NCBI GenBank assembly: GCA_000333855.2
Contig: CM007348.1
Span: forward strand, 555,985 to 619,984
DNA length: 64,000 nt
Origin: Endotrypanum monterogeii
Taxonomy: Eukaryota; Euglenozoa; Kinetoplastea; Trypanosomatida; Trypanosomatidae
Reading direction: 5' to 3'
The position numbers and the translations under genes were made by a program. A model generated the notes under the pieces. That model saw nothing but the letters and a program-made list of their open reading frames with translations. It was not told where the DNA came from and searched no databases. The first letter of the stretch is position 1. Every line of letters starts with the position of its first letter. This document shows, one piece after another, positions 9,207 through 18,400 of this stretch.

Positions 9207-11798
9207 CTAACGGTCCTCGCGATGACCACGACCCCCACGACCACCACGCCCCCCACGACCCCCACGACCCCCACGACCCCCACGACCAGTACCGCCTATG
9301 CGGTAGAAATTTCCAACACGGCCGCGCACCTCCTCGCAGAGTGGGCTGAGGCCCGGATCACAAAAGATGCAAGCAACAACACGTTCCTTGCGGTTCGGCA
9401 AAACACTCTTCCCCTCTGGAAACATAATGTCTAAGCAGTTGGCCGCACACTCAGCGCATTCCTCGGAGGTGACGTAAACCCGTTGTGCCGTCGGCGGTAG
9501 CTTAACCATCATGGGGCATTTATTGCAGCAAACCTTCCACTGGCCGGCTGTTCGAGGAACGAATGCCATGCTGCCAGCGCAGGAGCCGTCCACGCAATCA
9601 CAGACATAGTTCCTGGCAAGAGAGTGCTCGCACGTCGGGTGGCGGCACTCGTCACAGGCCATATGCCGTGTGGATGGTGCCGCTGCCCTTGCACCGTTGC
9701 CCTGATGGTGGTGCTGCGTGGCGGGGCGCATGTTCTCGAATGGCGGATTATTGTAGCAGTTGGGGCAAATCGGAAAAGACTTACCCCCCTCGATATGGCA
9801 GATGACCAGTTCAAAGTTGTCGATGGGGCACTTGAAGCTGGAATATTGCTTAACGGTGCCACCCTGCGGCAAACTAAACGTGATCTCGCAGTAGGGGCAA
9901 TAAAGACGTTGAGGGCGGGTGTCGAGGTGCTTCAGGTATCGCATGCAATTTCCACATCGCGTGATGGGCTTCCCGGTTGCCGAAATGGCAGAGAAAGAGG
10001 CGCCCATGAGGGCATCGAAGGTATCGATGTGCTCCTTGAAGAACTTAAACTTGGCAAAGAACAGGTCAAGCGAGTAGCTGAGCACGTCATTGAGTTGCGC
10101 GCGGCCCTCTGCGATGTGGGTGACGTACTCCTCCACGCGGCTGCGGACAAGTGGCAGCACCAGCTCCGGGTCAATAGTCTTGATGCCGTGAATCAAAACG
10201 ATGCCCAGCTTCGATGGCTTCATGACACGCCCTGCCTGTACACTGCAGTACCCCCGCTCTACGATATTATTAATGTGAGTAGAGATGGACGCGTCCGTCC
10301 CGATCCCGTTCTTCTCCATCAACTCGATCAAATCAGACTCCGTCAGGTACGGCGGAGGCTGTGTCTGTCCCGCCTGTAGGCGCACATCGGACAGCTGAAA
10401 AGCATCGCCCTTGTTGACACCAGTTGGCATCTTGTCATCCTCCACACGGGCGTGTGGCATGATCTCCGTGAAGCCGGGGCTCACAACTACCTTGCCCGAG
10501 ATGCTGAAGTGCTCGCCACCAAGGTCGATGGTGATCCTTGTCCTGAGCAACTGGCAGTCCGGTGCCACAGAGGCGATAAAGTGCCGCGTGATGTACTCGA
10601 AAATGCGCCACTCATCCCCGGACAGCTCACCAGGAGATGCACCCCGCATTGGTGTGATTGGCGGGTGATCCCCGGCGTCCTTGCCTGCCTTGGGTCGCAC
10701 ATGCCCTTGTTCTAGGAGGTTGGTGACGTATGCGCCCCAAATAGAGCTGTTTTTGTGCTGAGCGAGGGTTCCGGAAAGGTTGAAGGAGGGCGGATACGCG
10801 GTGGACTCGGTACGAGGATACGAAATGTAGCCGCGGATATACAAGTTCTCTGCAATGCTCATCACGTAGTGAGGGCCGATACCGAGAGCCTTGCTCGCGA
10901 CCTTCATGAGATCCACTGTATTCAACCCCGTTGGTCGTGAACGCGTGTCCTTGGTGACAGATACGTCTGTGACAGTGGCGACCTTGCCATTCTTAGTGAT
11001 GCGCTGAAGCATCAATCGCGCCATCGTCTCATCAAAAAGACGCCGGCGCTCCCACTCAAACTGAAGGAGTACCCCGCCGCGTGAAGCGACTGGGACCAGA
11101 CGCCAAAAATTCTCCGGCTTAAAACTGAGGATCTCATCGTGGCGCTGCACACAGAAGCCGAGCGTGGGTGTCTGACATGGGCCGTAGCTGATGACACTTG
11201 CATCTAAGTCGCCGTACTTTCCCTGGAAGTACTTCGTTTGAAAGCGGGTGAATGCCACGCCAACCTTGAGGTCCAACTCCTGGCGGCACGTCACTGCATC
11301 GCTGATGTTCTTGTTCGGCCGCCCAAGGTGATAAAACGCATGAAAAATCTCCTCGCTGGTGATGGCCGAAAAGTGGGCACGGAAGATGTTGTTATGACTA
11401 TACACCTCACGCTGAACGACCTGCATCACCTCAAAGCAGATGTTCTCTCCCTCTCGATCGCAGTCCAGCCACAACACCAGCGTATCACAGCCTTGCGCCT
11501 CATGTTGGAGGTGATGAGTCACCTTCCCTGAGGTATCCTTCCAGGTGACAGGTGCGGTGAAGAGCTGCTCCTCCTCGGTGCGATCCCAGCTCTGGTGCTG
11601 TGAAGTGAAATCGCAGGAGAAGACATGGCCGGTCGTACTCGTCACCTTGAAGTGAGCCGGGAAGCCCATGAAGCTGCCCGTGTACTCGTACACAGGCAGC
11701 GCACGGGTGCGGCGCGAGCACCTTCCTTCACTTAAGATAGTCGCGATGCTCTCTGCCAGCGACGGCTTCTCAGCCACCATCAACACATTGCGGCGCAT
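9207..11798 (-). CDS. TOP3B: DNA topoisomerase III, beta type (type IA), with zinc fingers and an RGG tail
   Basis: 863 residues from ATG 11798. The toprim domain starts MVAEKPSLAESIATIL and has the metal triad Asp112, Asp114, Glu116 (LDCDREGEN). The catalytic tyrosine is Tyr327 in YISYPRTESTAYP. The last 200 residues carry several paired-cysteine zinc modules (CGNCMRY, CPYC, CPNC, CDECRHPTC, CCNKC, CAECAANC) and finish in a perfect GGR repeat. Type IA enzymes relax negative supercoils and unlink recombination intermediates; the beta type with an RGG tail can also act on RNA in animals. ATG 11798 is chosen because MRRNVLMVAEKPS matches the usual family N-terminus. A further in-frame ATG at 12014 would add 72 hydrophobic residues. 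The beta assignment rests on the zinc/RGG tail and is somewhat less sure than the enzyme class. Confidence 0.95.
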   Translation of the reverse strand: MRRNVLMVAEKPSLAESIATILSEGRCSRRTRALPVYEYTGSFMGFPAHFKVTSTTGHVFSCDFTSQHQSWDRTEEEQLFTAPVTWKDTSGKVTHHLQHEAQGCDTLVLWLDCDREGENICFEVMQVVQREVYSHNNIFRAHFSAITSEEIFHAFYHLGRPNKNISDAVTCRQELDLKVGVAFTRFQTKYFQGKYGDLDASVISYGPCQTPTLGFCVQRHDEILSFKPENFWRLVPVASRGGVLLQFEWERRRLFDETMARLMLQRITKNGKVATVTDVSVTKDTRSRPTGLNTVDLMKVASKALGIGPHYVMSIAENLYIRGYISYPRTESTAYPPSFNLSGTLAQHKNSSIWGAYVTNLLEQGHVRPKAGKDAGDHPPITPMRGASPGELSGDEWRIFEYITRHFIASVAPDCQLLRTRITIDLGGEHFSISGKVVVSPGFTEIMPHARVEDDKMPTGVNKGDAFQLSDVRLQAGQTQPPPYLTESDLIELMEKNGIGTDASISTHINNIVERGYCSVQAGRVMKPSKLGIVLIHGIKTIDPELVLPLVRSRVEEYVTHIAEGRAQLNDVLSYSLDLFFAKFKFFKEHIDTFDALMGASFSAISATGKPITRCGNCMRYLKHLDTRPQRLYCPYCEITFSLPQGGTVKQYSSFKCPIDNFELVICHIEGGKSFPICPNCYNNPPFENMRPATQHHHQGNGARAAAPSTRHMACDECRHPTCEHSLARNYVCDCVDGSCAGSMAFVPRTAGQWKVCCNKCPMMVKLPPTAQRVYVTSEECAECAANCLDIMFPEGKSVLPNRKERVVACIFCDPGLSPLCEEVRGRVGNFYRIGGTGRGGRGGRGGRGGRGGRGGRGHREDR
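9219..9292 (-). repeat. Coding minisatellite for the RGG tail of TOP3B
   Basis: A roughly 9-bp unit (CACGACCCC on the plus strand, encoding Gly-Gly-Arg in various phases) repeats near-perfectly and gives about seven RGG copies just before the C-terminus. Unit changes would keep the frame. Confidence 0.8.
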
Positions 11799-11931
11799 TA
11801 CACCCCCGGCACGTAAACTTTTTGGATCGAAAATAGCCACCACCACCCTCGTGTGAAACGATGCGTGAGTTACTATGTTGAAAGTATTCCCAACAACGAC
11901 AGACAAGAACAGAATGCACGAGAAAGACAGA

Positions 11932-11952
11932 CTTGAGGGAAGAAGGTGGGAC
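11932..11952 (-). promoter_or_regulatory. Predicted proximal trans-splice acceptor of TOP3B
   Basis: A short pyrimidine tract precedes an AG at 11933-11932. With this site the first ATG in the mRNA is 11798 (863-residue form). Confidence 0.35.
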
Positions 11953-12063
11953 ATACGAGATGTTCGAGGCGATGATACGCAGCAAGATAGCCATCGAATC
12001 ACTGACAAGGACATGACCTACACACACGCAAGGAAACGCGCCCATGCACGGAAGGTTGAAAGG

Positions 12064-12112
12064 CTGGGAAATGAAGCGGGGGGAGGAGAAAGGGGGAGGG
12101 GGGGGCGGCGGC
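12064..12112 (-). promoter_or_regulatory. Predicted distal trans-splice acceptor of TOP3B
   Basis: A long, very C/T-rich tract ends in CCCAG at 12065-12064. This mRNA would carry an out-of-frame ATG at 12045 (an open frame reaching 11770, past the main start) and then the in-frame ATG at 12014. Confidence 0.4.
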
Positions 12113-12572
12113 TTGCAAATTTTCCGTGCGTAATGTGATTGCAGTGCAACGGCTCTCTGCAGGGATTCGAGAAAGGCCACGCGACAGGATCGCAGCGACA
12201 ACTTGACAGACTCACAAATTGCGAACCCTTAGAATAACCTCTCGTACTCCTCTCTCTCTTTCCTTTGTTTTTTTTTTTCTGTGACGGTGCCGAAGGACTC
12301 ACTGACGCGCAGTTGCAAAAAAAAAAGGATTAAATATTTCTTTTTTGCAAACAAAAAAAGGAAAAAGTGACCTCTGAGTGAAAGCAGGGTGATAAAGATC
12401 TGTAGACCCCCTATCCAGGGGGGGGGGCGGGGTATGCCCTACCATCGTCGGAAGGCGCGCGCGCTGCTCTTGCAGGAGCTTCGTTGGAGAGAGAAAGATG
12501 ACGGGAACAAAGGGAAAAAGTATGCGGAAGGGTGATGGCGGTGTCTCACGGCGGCATCGTCGGCAAATCGCC

Positions 12573-14324
12573 TCAGAGACCGCTTTGGGCGTCGGGATCG
12601 GCTGAGGCCGCAGCGTCCTGGGCAACCTTGAGCAACGCCTCTAGAAACTCAGACAACGGCAGCGGTGAGCTGAAGTCCGCACCCCCACGACCCCTGCACA
12701 CCGACCCGCTGCCGCTGTAGCCGCTAAAAGAGGCGTTAGACATGCAAGCACCGTAAGCCAGGAAAGCCAACTTCTTCAGGGTTCGGCCGTTCAATCCCAC
12801 GCACATATCTGCAATATGACGAAGCAAAGTACTTAGGGTGAACGCTGGCCCAGATAAGGGGTGCGACGAACATTGGTTATGAACTACCCGGGGCGCACAC
12901 GTTGCCCCTGCAATCGTAGATGACGGCGGCGGCATCTTCGTCTGTGGCAAGGGCTTATCACACTCGCTAGACGCGCCGAGCTGTGGAGTTACCTCGCCGC
13001 CCCGCATGCACGCAGTGTCGGTGATGCCCCTGCTGCCATCCAAAACGTAAACCCCAGCGTGGCCAAAAGCACTCACGTTGTCCACGTCAGCTTTTTGGAC
13101 ATCGTAGCAAGTCTCGTGCAGACCAGAGCGCGAGCCTGGTTCATCGGGCAACACCGACGTCCCAACTTGCGGAGCAGCCACCAAGTGCCTTTCCAGCAAC
13201 TCCTGGACGCTTGCATGGAGAATGAAAAAGCGGGCCTGGGCCCCTGGAGGACCGACAAACACGCGCTTGTCTGCCCTACTCAAGAGTGCTTCATCAATCG
13301 CTGCCGTCAAGTTAGTGGTGGCGAAGACAATGATGTTCTCACAGTTCTGCAGTCGGTCTATCTGCGTGAGCAACGCGTTCACCACACGTATAGAGTCTGA
13401 AGGCTCGTTGCCTTTCATAGCAGCAGTGCGCGCTGCTGCCAGACTTTCAACCTCATCCATCATACAGCACACCAAGCAGTCCTTGTCGTCAGCGATGCGG
13501 TGCACTTGCTCGAATAGCTGCATGACCCGTTTGCCGCTCTCGCTGAACCAGCGACTGAACAGGCTGTGGGCGTTGATCTCCAATAGGCACGCGCGAGCAT
13601 ACACAGAAGAGGTGAGTCGTATGGCTACCTTCTGAGCCAATGCGCGACACAGAGACGTCTTACCTGTGCCCGGTGGACCATAAAAAAGAACCAGTCGATT
13701 CCAGCTTACAAAATTGGGGTTCACCCCAGCATGAGCGAAGCGCATGGCAGTGTCTACATAACTCACTATGTCCCGCTTGAACGCGATCGATGCCGCCTCG
13801 CTTTCGCCGTAGTGCAAAGACTCCCACTGACCCTCGAGTGAGATGTGCGGCAGGGGTGTCAAAGTGAATGAGGCGCTCTCATCGCCATCGTCGCCCTGTA
13901 TGTCATCGCCCCTGGCCCACGTTGGCAGAGACGCCTGTGTGACCGGAGCAGAGGTAGCAGTGGAGGTTGGCGCACGGGTTACTTCACCATGCAGTCGGTA
14001 CAGGCGGATGCCGAAGTGAACCTGCTCTAGATTTATCCAGAGACACCCTGTCGGGAAGGAGACATCGCAGATCCTCACAGACACTACATCGTCTCTGAGC
14101 AGGGGTGGTGCATCTGCCAGCGAAATCATGGACCCAGGGAGAAATGGGGGCACGTGGCCCTCGCCTAGCCGCCGACTGGCTTGCACGCGCACATAGGATC
14201 GAACGAGGCAGATCAGCTCAGGCCAGGCAACGGTGTCGGTTGTGGTCCTCACCTCAACCACGATAAAGAACTGTGTTGGCTCGTCGCTGGGCGAAAAGGG
14301 AGATGATGTCGATTGGCGACGCAT
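12573..14324 (-). CDS. PCH2: PCH2/TRIP13-family AAA+ ATPase
   Basis: 583 residues from ATG 14324; the frame opens upstream only at a GTG, which is not used. A substrate-binding N-terminal domain (about 1-160) precedes the AAA+ core: SWNRLVLFYGPPGTGKTS with Walker A at 216-223, then EINAHSLFSRWFSESGKRV, Walker B CCMMDEVESLAAAR near 286-298, sensor VFATTNLT, and the SRADKRVFVGPP segment typical of TRIP13. A roughly 110-residue low-complexity insertion interrupts the lid before the last helical part (LLRHIADMCVGLNGRTLKKLAFLAYG). PCH2/TRIP13 remodels HORMA-domain proteins (Hop1, Mad2) in meiosis and the spindle checkpoint. The family call is strong; what the substrate is here is inference. Human TRIP13 is 432 residues, so this version is longer because of the insertions. 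Confidence 0.93.
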   Translation of the reverse strand: MRRQSTSSPFSPSDEPTQFFIVVEVRTTTDTVAWPELICLVRSYVRVQASRRLGEGHVPPFLPGSMISLADAPPLLRDDVVSVRICDVSFPTGCLWINLEQVHFGIRLYRLHGEVTRAPTSTATSAPVTQASLPTWARGDDIQGDDGDESASFTLTPLPHISLEGQWESLHYGESEAASIAFKRDIVSYVDTAMRFAHAGVNPNFVSWNRLVLFYGPPGTGKTSLCRALAQKVAIRLTSSVYARACLLEINAHSLFSRWFSESGKRVMQLFEQVHRIADDKDCLVCCMMDEVESLAAARTAAMKGNEPSDSIRVVNALLTQIDRLQNCENIIVFATTNLTAAIDEALLSRADKRVFVGPPGAQARFFILHASVQELLERHLVAAPQVGTSVLPDEPGSRSGLHETCYDVQKADVDNVSAFGHAGVYVLDGSRGITDTACMRGGEVTPQLGASSECDKPLPQTKMPPPSSTIAGATCAPRVVHNQCSSHPLSGPAFTLSTLLRHIADMCVGLNGRTLKKLAFLAYGACMSNASFSGYSGSGSVCRGRGGADFSSPLPLSEFLEALLKVAQDAAASADPDAQSGL

Positions 14325-14468
14325 TATCGCAGGCGGCAATACTGTCACTTCTGCTCAATATGAGTGTCCTTTGAAATGCTGCTCCACTCCACACAAAGCA
14401 CGGCAGTGTAACAAAGAAATACGGGAAACCTCTGTAAAGGAGAAGTGGGAGGGACACGGGCACTAAGA

Positions 14469-14518
<50 letters not shown>

Positions 14519-14731
14519 GCGTGTGTGTTGTTCTGTGTATCTCTAGTACAGTAAGTCGTCGTGTAGGAGGACGTACGTACGTCTCTTACGTACTTACCCG
14601 TTAAAANNNNNNNNNNNNNNNNNNNNNNNNNNNNNNNNNNNNNNNNNNNNNNNNNNNNNNNNNNNNNNNNNNNNNNNNNNNNNNNNNNNNNNNTATATAA
14701 TGTGTATATATATATATATATATATAATGTG

Positions 14732-14762
<31 letters not shown>

Positions 14763-15400
14763 GAGGACGGATTGTTTTGACTAGAAATTGCAGTTCGTCC
14801 GAACAGCCCCAGATCTCGACCGTCGTGAAAGGAAAGTTATTCGATAAACATAGAGGCAAAAAATAACACCATTGCAACATGAGGGGAACCGCCGACATCA
14901 GAAAAAAAATGAGGCGTGTGTGCGTACGTGTGTGTTGAGGAGAAAGGGCGGATACAGGAAACTCTCCTCGAAAGCCATTGACCACAACGTCCATTTTTTT
15001 TTTCTTAATCGCTGTATTTTGATGTGGTGATGAGCGCACCCCTCCCCTCCTCCCACCCCTTCACCTCGGAGCAGTCAGTGATGGAGGCCACTGTACCTCT
15101 GAAGCAATCTGTAGCAAGCAAACAACAGCCCACACATTCACACAAATAAATGAAGCACACAAAGAGCGGGGTCACTCAGTTCCCCCTCCGCCGTGCCCTA
15201 CCCAAAAGATAATATATATATATATATATATATATCCCCCCCCATTCGGTAGCAAGCGTATGGCACCGAATGGTCATCTTGCAGAGTGACTGCTCCCGAC
15301 AAGCGGGGGGGTAAGGTGTCATTGCACCTTCCAAAAAGGGAAGCACACTGCCTCGGGTGGCCTGTGGATTAGCTACTTATGCAGGAACGTGACATCCGTC
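14325..15400. other. Intergenic region between the orphan gene and PCH2, containing an assembly gap
   Basis: About 1.1 kb: TA run at 14475-14512, N run at 14627-14693, TA minisatellite at 14694-14753, TA run at 15211-15234. No gene seen. The 261-codon minus frame at 14254-15039 runs through the N gap and is not real. Confidence 0.75.
14627..14753. repeat. Assembly gap (67 N) followed by a TA minisatellite
   Basis: After the N run, AATGTG islands at 14699 and 14726 mark a 27-bp period within TA repeats. The left flank has a 14-bp palindrome made of ACGT units (14570-14583). Confidence 0.85.
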
Positions 15401-18400
15401 TCACGACGGCGGAGAGGAGATCGGCAGCGACCCCGTAGCGCCTGCCGTTGATGCAGTGGCCTCCTCTAACGCCTCCAGATGCGATCGCATCCACTCAGCC
15501 ACTGCATCCACATCGCCCTCCTTCGTCGCTGTCGTCCAGGTGTCGCTAAACAAGAGAGAGAACTGACCCGCAGACTGCGCTGCCCAGTTGAAGCTGTGCT
15601 GTAGCTCTGTCACCCACGAAAGCCGTACCGCCGACGCGCATCCCCTTGGCGCCGAGGACGGCTCACTCGCACCGTCGGCAGGGTCGAAAACGATGGCGGC
15701 ACACCATGACTCGACGCAGCCCTTCACGCGACACCAAAAGCACGCGTCTTCGACGAAAAGCCTCGGGATGGCCTCCAATAATTTGCAGAGACATGCTCCT
15801 GCGAGGGGAACTTCGTCGTCGATGACCACCCGGCGTGATTCATTAGCCGCAGCCCCTGATCCTTTTGATGAAGGAAATGAAACTGAAGGTGTTGCAACAC
15901 CTCCCTCACCAGCGCAGGCAAAAGCAACGGCGCGCTCGAGGAAACGAAAAAACTCATCTCTGAGTAGCGCTCGATACGCCGTCCGACTGTGGTGGTCGGA
16001 TGCTGTGCCACACGCCTCCAACACGAGGGTCCAACCCACCGTGTCCAGCGTGGCAATGCGTCCTGTGGCGATTGCCGCCGAGGTGGTGGGGGTTGTACCG
16101 CCAAAGACGAGAGAGGCCAACAACTGCTCAAATAGTTGCGTCCCCGCACAGTTCACCATAGCGCCGCAGTATAGCGCTGACACCCAAAGCGAGCAGTCGC
16201 GAAGGGCGCGATCATCCTCTTCGTGGAGAAGACGGCGGGCGAGGTCGCCCCAGACCTGTCGCAGTTGCGACGGTGCACTCCGTGTTGCAGGCGAGACGGC
16301 AGCAGAGCGGAAGAGAGGCACCGATGCCGCGCTGCCGTTACCCCGCGGGTCTCTCATCTCCCCCACGCGTAGAGACGAGCCCTCAGTCGACGACCGCGGC
16401 ACCGTGACCCCGGCGGGTTGCGGTGCATGACTGTTATCCATACATCGGTGGTGTCGGTCTATCACAGAGGCTGCATCTACACGATCGGCGGGAGAAGAAG
16501 CTGTGGCTCTTGACACTCGATCAGACCCGGTAATTGGCATCGGGAGCAGCGGCAGAAAATCAGCACGCGACAACATTTCCGCTTGATTGTGCCGCTGAAA
16601 GCTCATGGCAGATACGGCGATGGCCTTGAACACAACGTCCAGCATTCCCCACGATATTCTTGATCGCGCATCGCGCAAGTAGTGCGTGAGAGGCAGCAGC
16701 GCCATTGAAAATTCTGAGGCGTTCGCAGCCAAAGTGCACAGATGCAGCCCGTGCCGTGACGCCATGAGACGGTCCATGGCCGCTCGGTGAAGCAGAGACT
16801 GGAGTGGGGCCTGAGACCAGAGGGACTGTGTCGATAACCCTGAGGACTCCGGGACTGCATCGCTGCGGATGCCATGGTTGGCGCTTTCAGACTCCCTCAC
16901 CTGCACCGCCGTGGGGGCCGCGGGTGGCAATCCAACGTCAGCGCCAACAGGAGTCGTTGCGGCCGAAGTGACACTAGACCTCCGTTGCAAACGCTGCGTC
17001 GATCGTCTAAGGCCAACTGACACACTTCGTAGAGCGTCCTCGACAGACGACTTGGCGCTGCAGATCAGAGTCAAGCTGAGCAAGCTGGGAAACCGCGGTT
17101 TGGTGCAGCGAAGTACCTCGGCATCAACGTACGGCATCAACCGCGCAACGCTATCGCGAAAGCAGACCAGCAGGGGATCGACGGATACATCCCCTTTGCT
17201 GTCGTCGCGAAGCATGCCAAGTCCAGAAGCAACGCTGCCCTCCATCAGAGACCGCCCGCGCTTCACAGGCGCCACCGCGGCAACCTCCGTATTGATGCTG
17301 AAGCAGTCATCCAGTGGACCATCATTGACGGCCAGAAGCGCAGGTGCGCGTGGCTCCTCTACATACGATTGCCACGGCATGCGACAAGTGATGACGCCTA
17401 GCATCTGCATCACCTCTACAGCACTACCATGTTCGCCGTAGGGCACGAAATCCGTAACCGTATCCATTAATGTGGCGTACAAGACTCTGAGCTGGCAGCG
17501 CATTCGCCTCACCTTGTCGCTACGGCGATTGCCCACCTCGACTGCATTGGACACCGCCCCTGTCGATGGTTGCCCAGATGCTGACCATGTGATCGCATCT
17601 TCGTAGGCTGAAAGGAGTTGGTGAAGCTCGTTCGCCACCACAAATACTTTGCAAAATCGCCGGCCATGCTCCTGGTGCGGCGCGACCGCATGCGATATCA
17701 TCACCACTTCAGCAACACCGCCATCCCCGTCGGCATTCGGAGCGGTCATCGACCCAGACACTGTCGCCTTCACAGGCGATTCTCCCACGACAACCTCAGC
17801 GGTTGCACTATTCCCAGATGCGTTGGCTACACGCGCCTGCTGCGTTTTAACAGAATAGAGTGCGATGACAGCCTCGGCGCAGCTCGTGCATAGCCTTGTG
17901 AAGAACTGTTGGAGACGTGATCTGATGAACGATGGCCCGCTGGTGGTGCTACGACCTTCCTCCGTGAAAGGCGAGGTGGTCTCTGGAGTGTCGTCGCAGG
18001 ATACGGGAACCCCGCGGCACGCTTGGGGACTACCGCTAGAGAGCCTTGCTGCTGAACCAGACGCGCTGGAGCAGTAGAGTCTGTCCGGGTTGGCCAAAAA
18101 GGCGTGAAATGACGAGACAAAGCAGGTGACAATGTGACGAGAATGGCGGCTCGTGAGAAGCGCATCGTGCAATGCGCGTAGCCATGGCGACGGCGCTTCC
18201 CGCAGGGAGCCATCAAGGTGTAGTGCCGATTCGAATGAAGCAACAGTAGAAGACCCTTTTATGGGAGATGACGGCGACGACGGCGTTTCTGCTGTCGCCG
18301 CTGGTGAGTCAGTGCACGCTGCATGCGCCGCTAGCCGCGCTCTCGACGGCCCCTTTCCTGCCTCTCGGCCGGGCAGAGAGCCGGAAGACGGCCCTGCTGA

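Larger units (their letters stand above)
11799..12572. other. Intergenic region between PCH2 and TOP3B
   Basis: About 770 bp with the PCH2 3' UTR and two candidate TOP3B splice regions. A- and T-rich runs lie at 12268-12279 and 12316-12360, and a G-rich run at 12417-12432. No separate gene seen. Confidence 0.7.

Noticed and set aside
9624..10379. 251-codon plus-strand frame
   Set aside because: Lies wholly antisense to TOP3B; a shadow of a GC-rich coding region with no motif of its own.
14325..14348. GTG start for PCH2, and similar GTG/TTG starts for the orphan, kinesin, J-domain, DHHC, PDCD5 and small genes
   Set aside because: Nuclear kinetoplastid genes start at ATG; in each case a suitable ATG follows.
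15588..16430. 280-codon plus-strand frame
   Set aside because: Antisense to the orphan gene; Arg/Ser/Ala/Thr-rich shadow composition.
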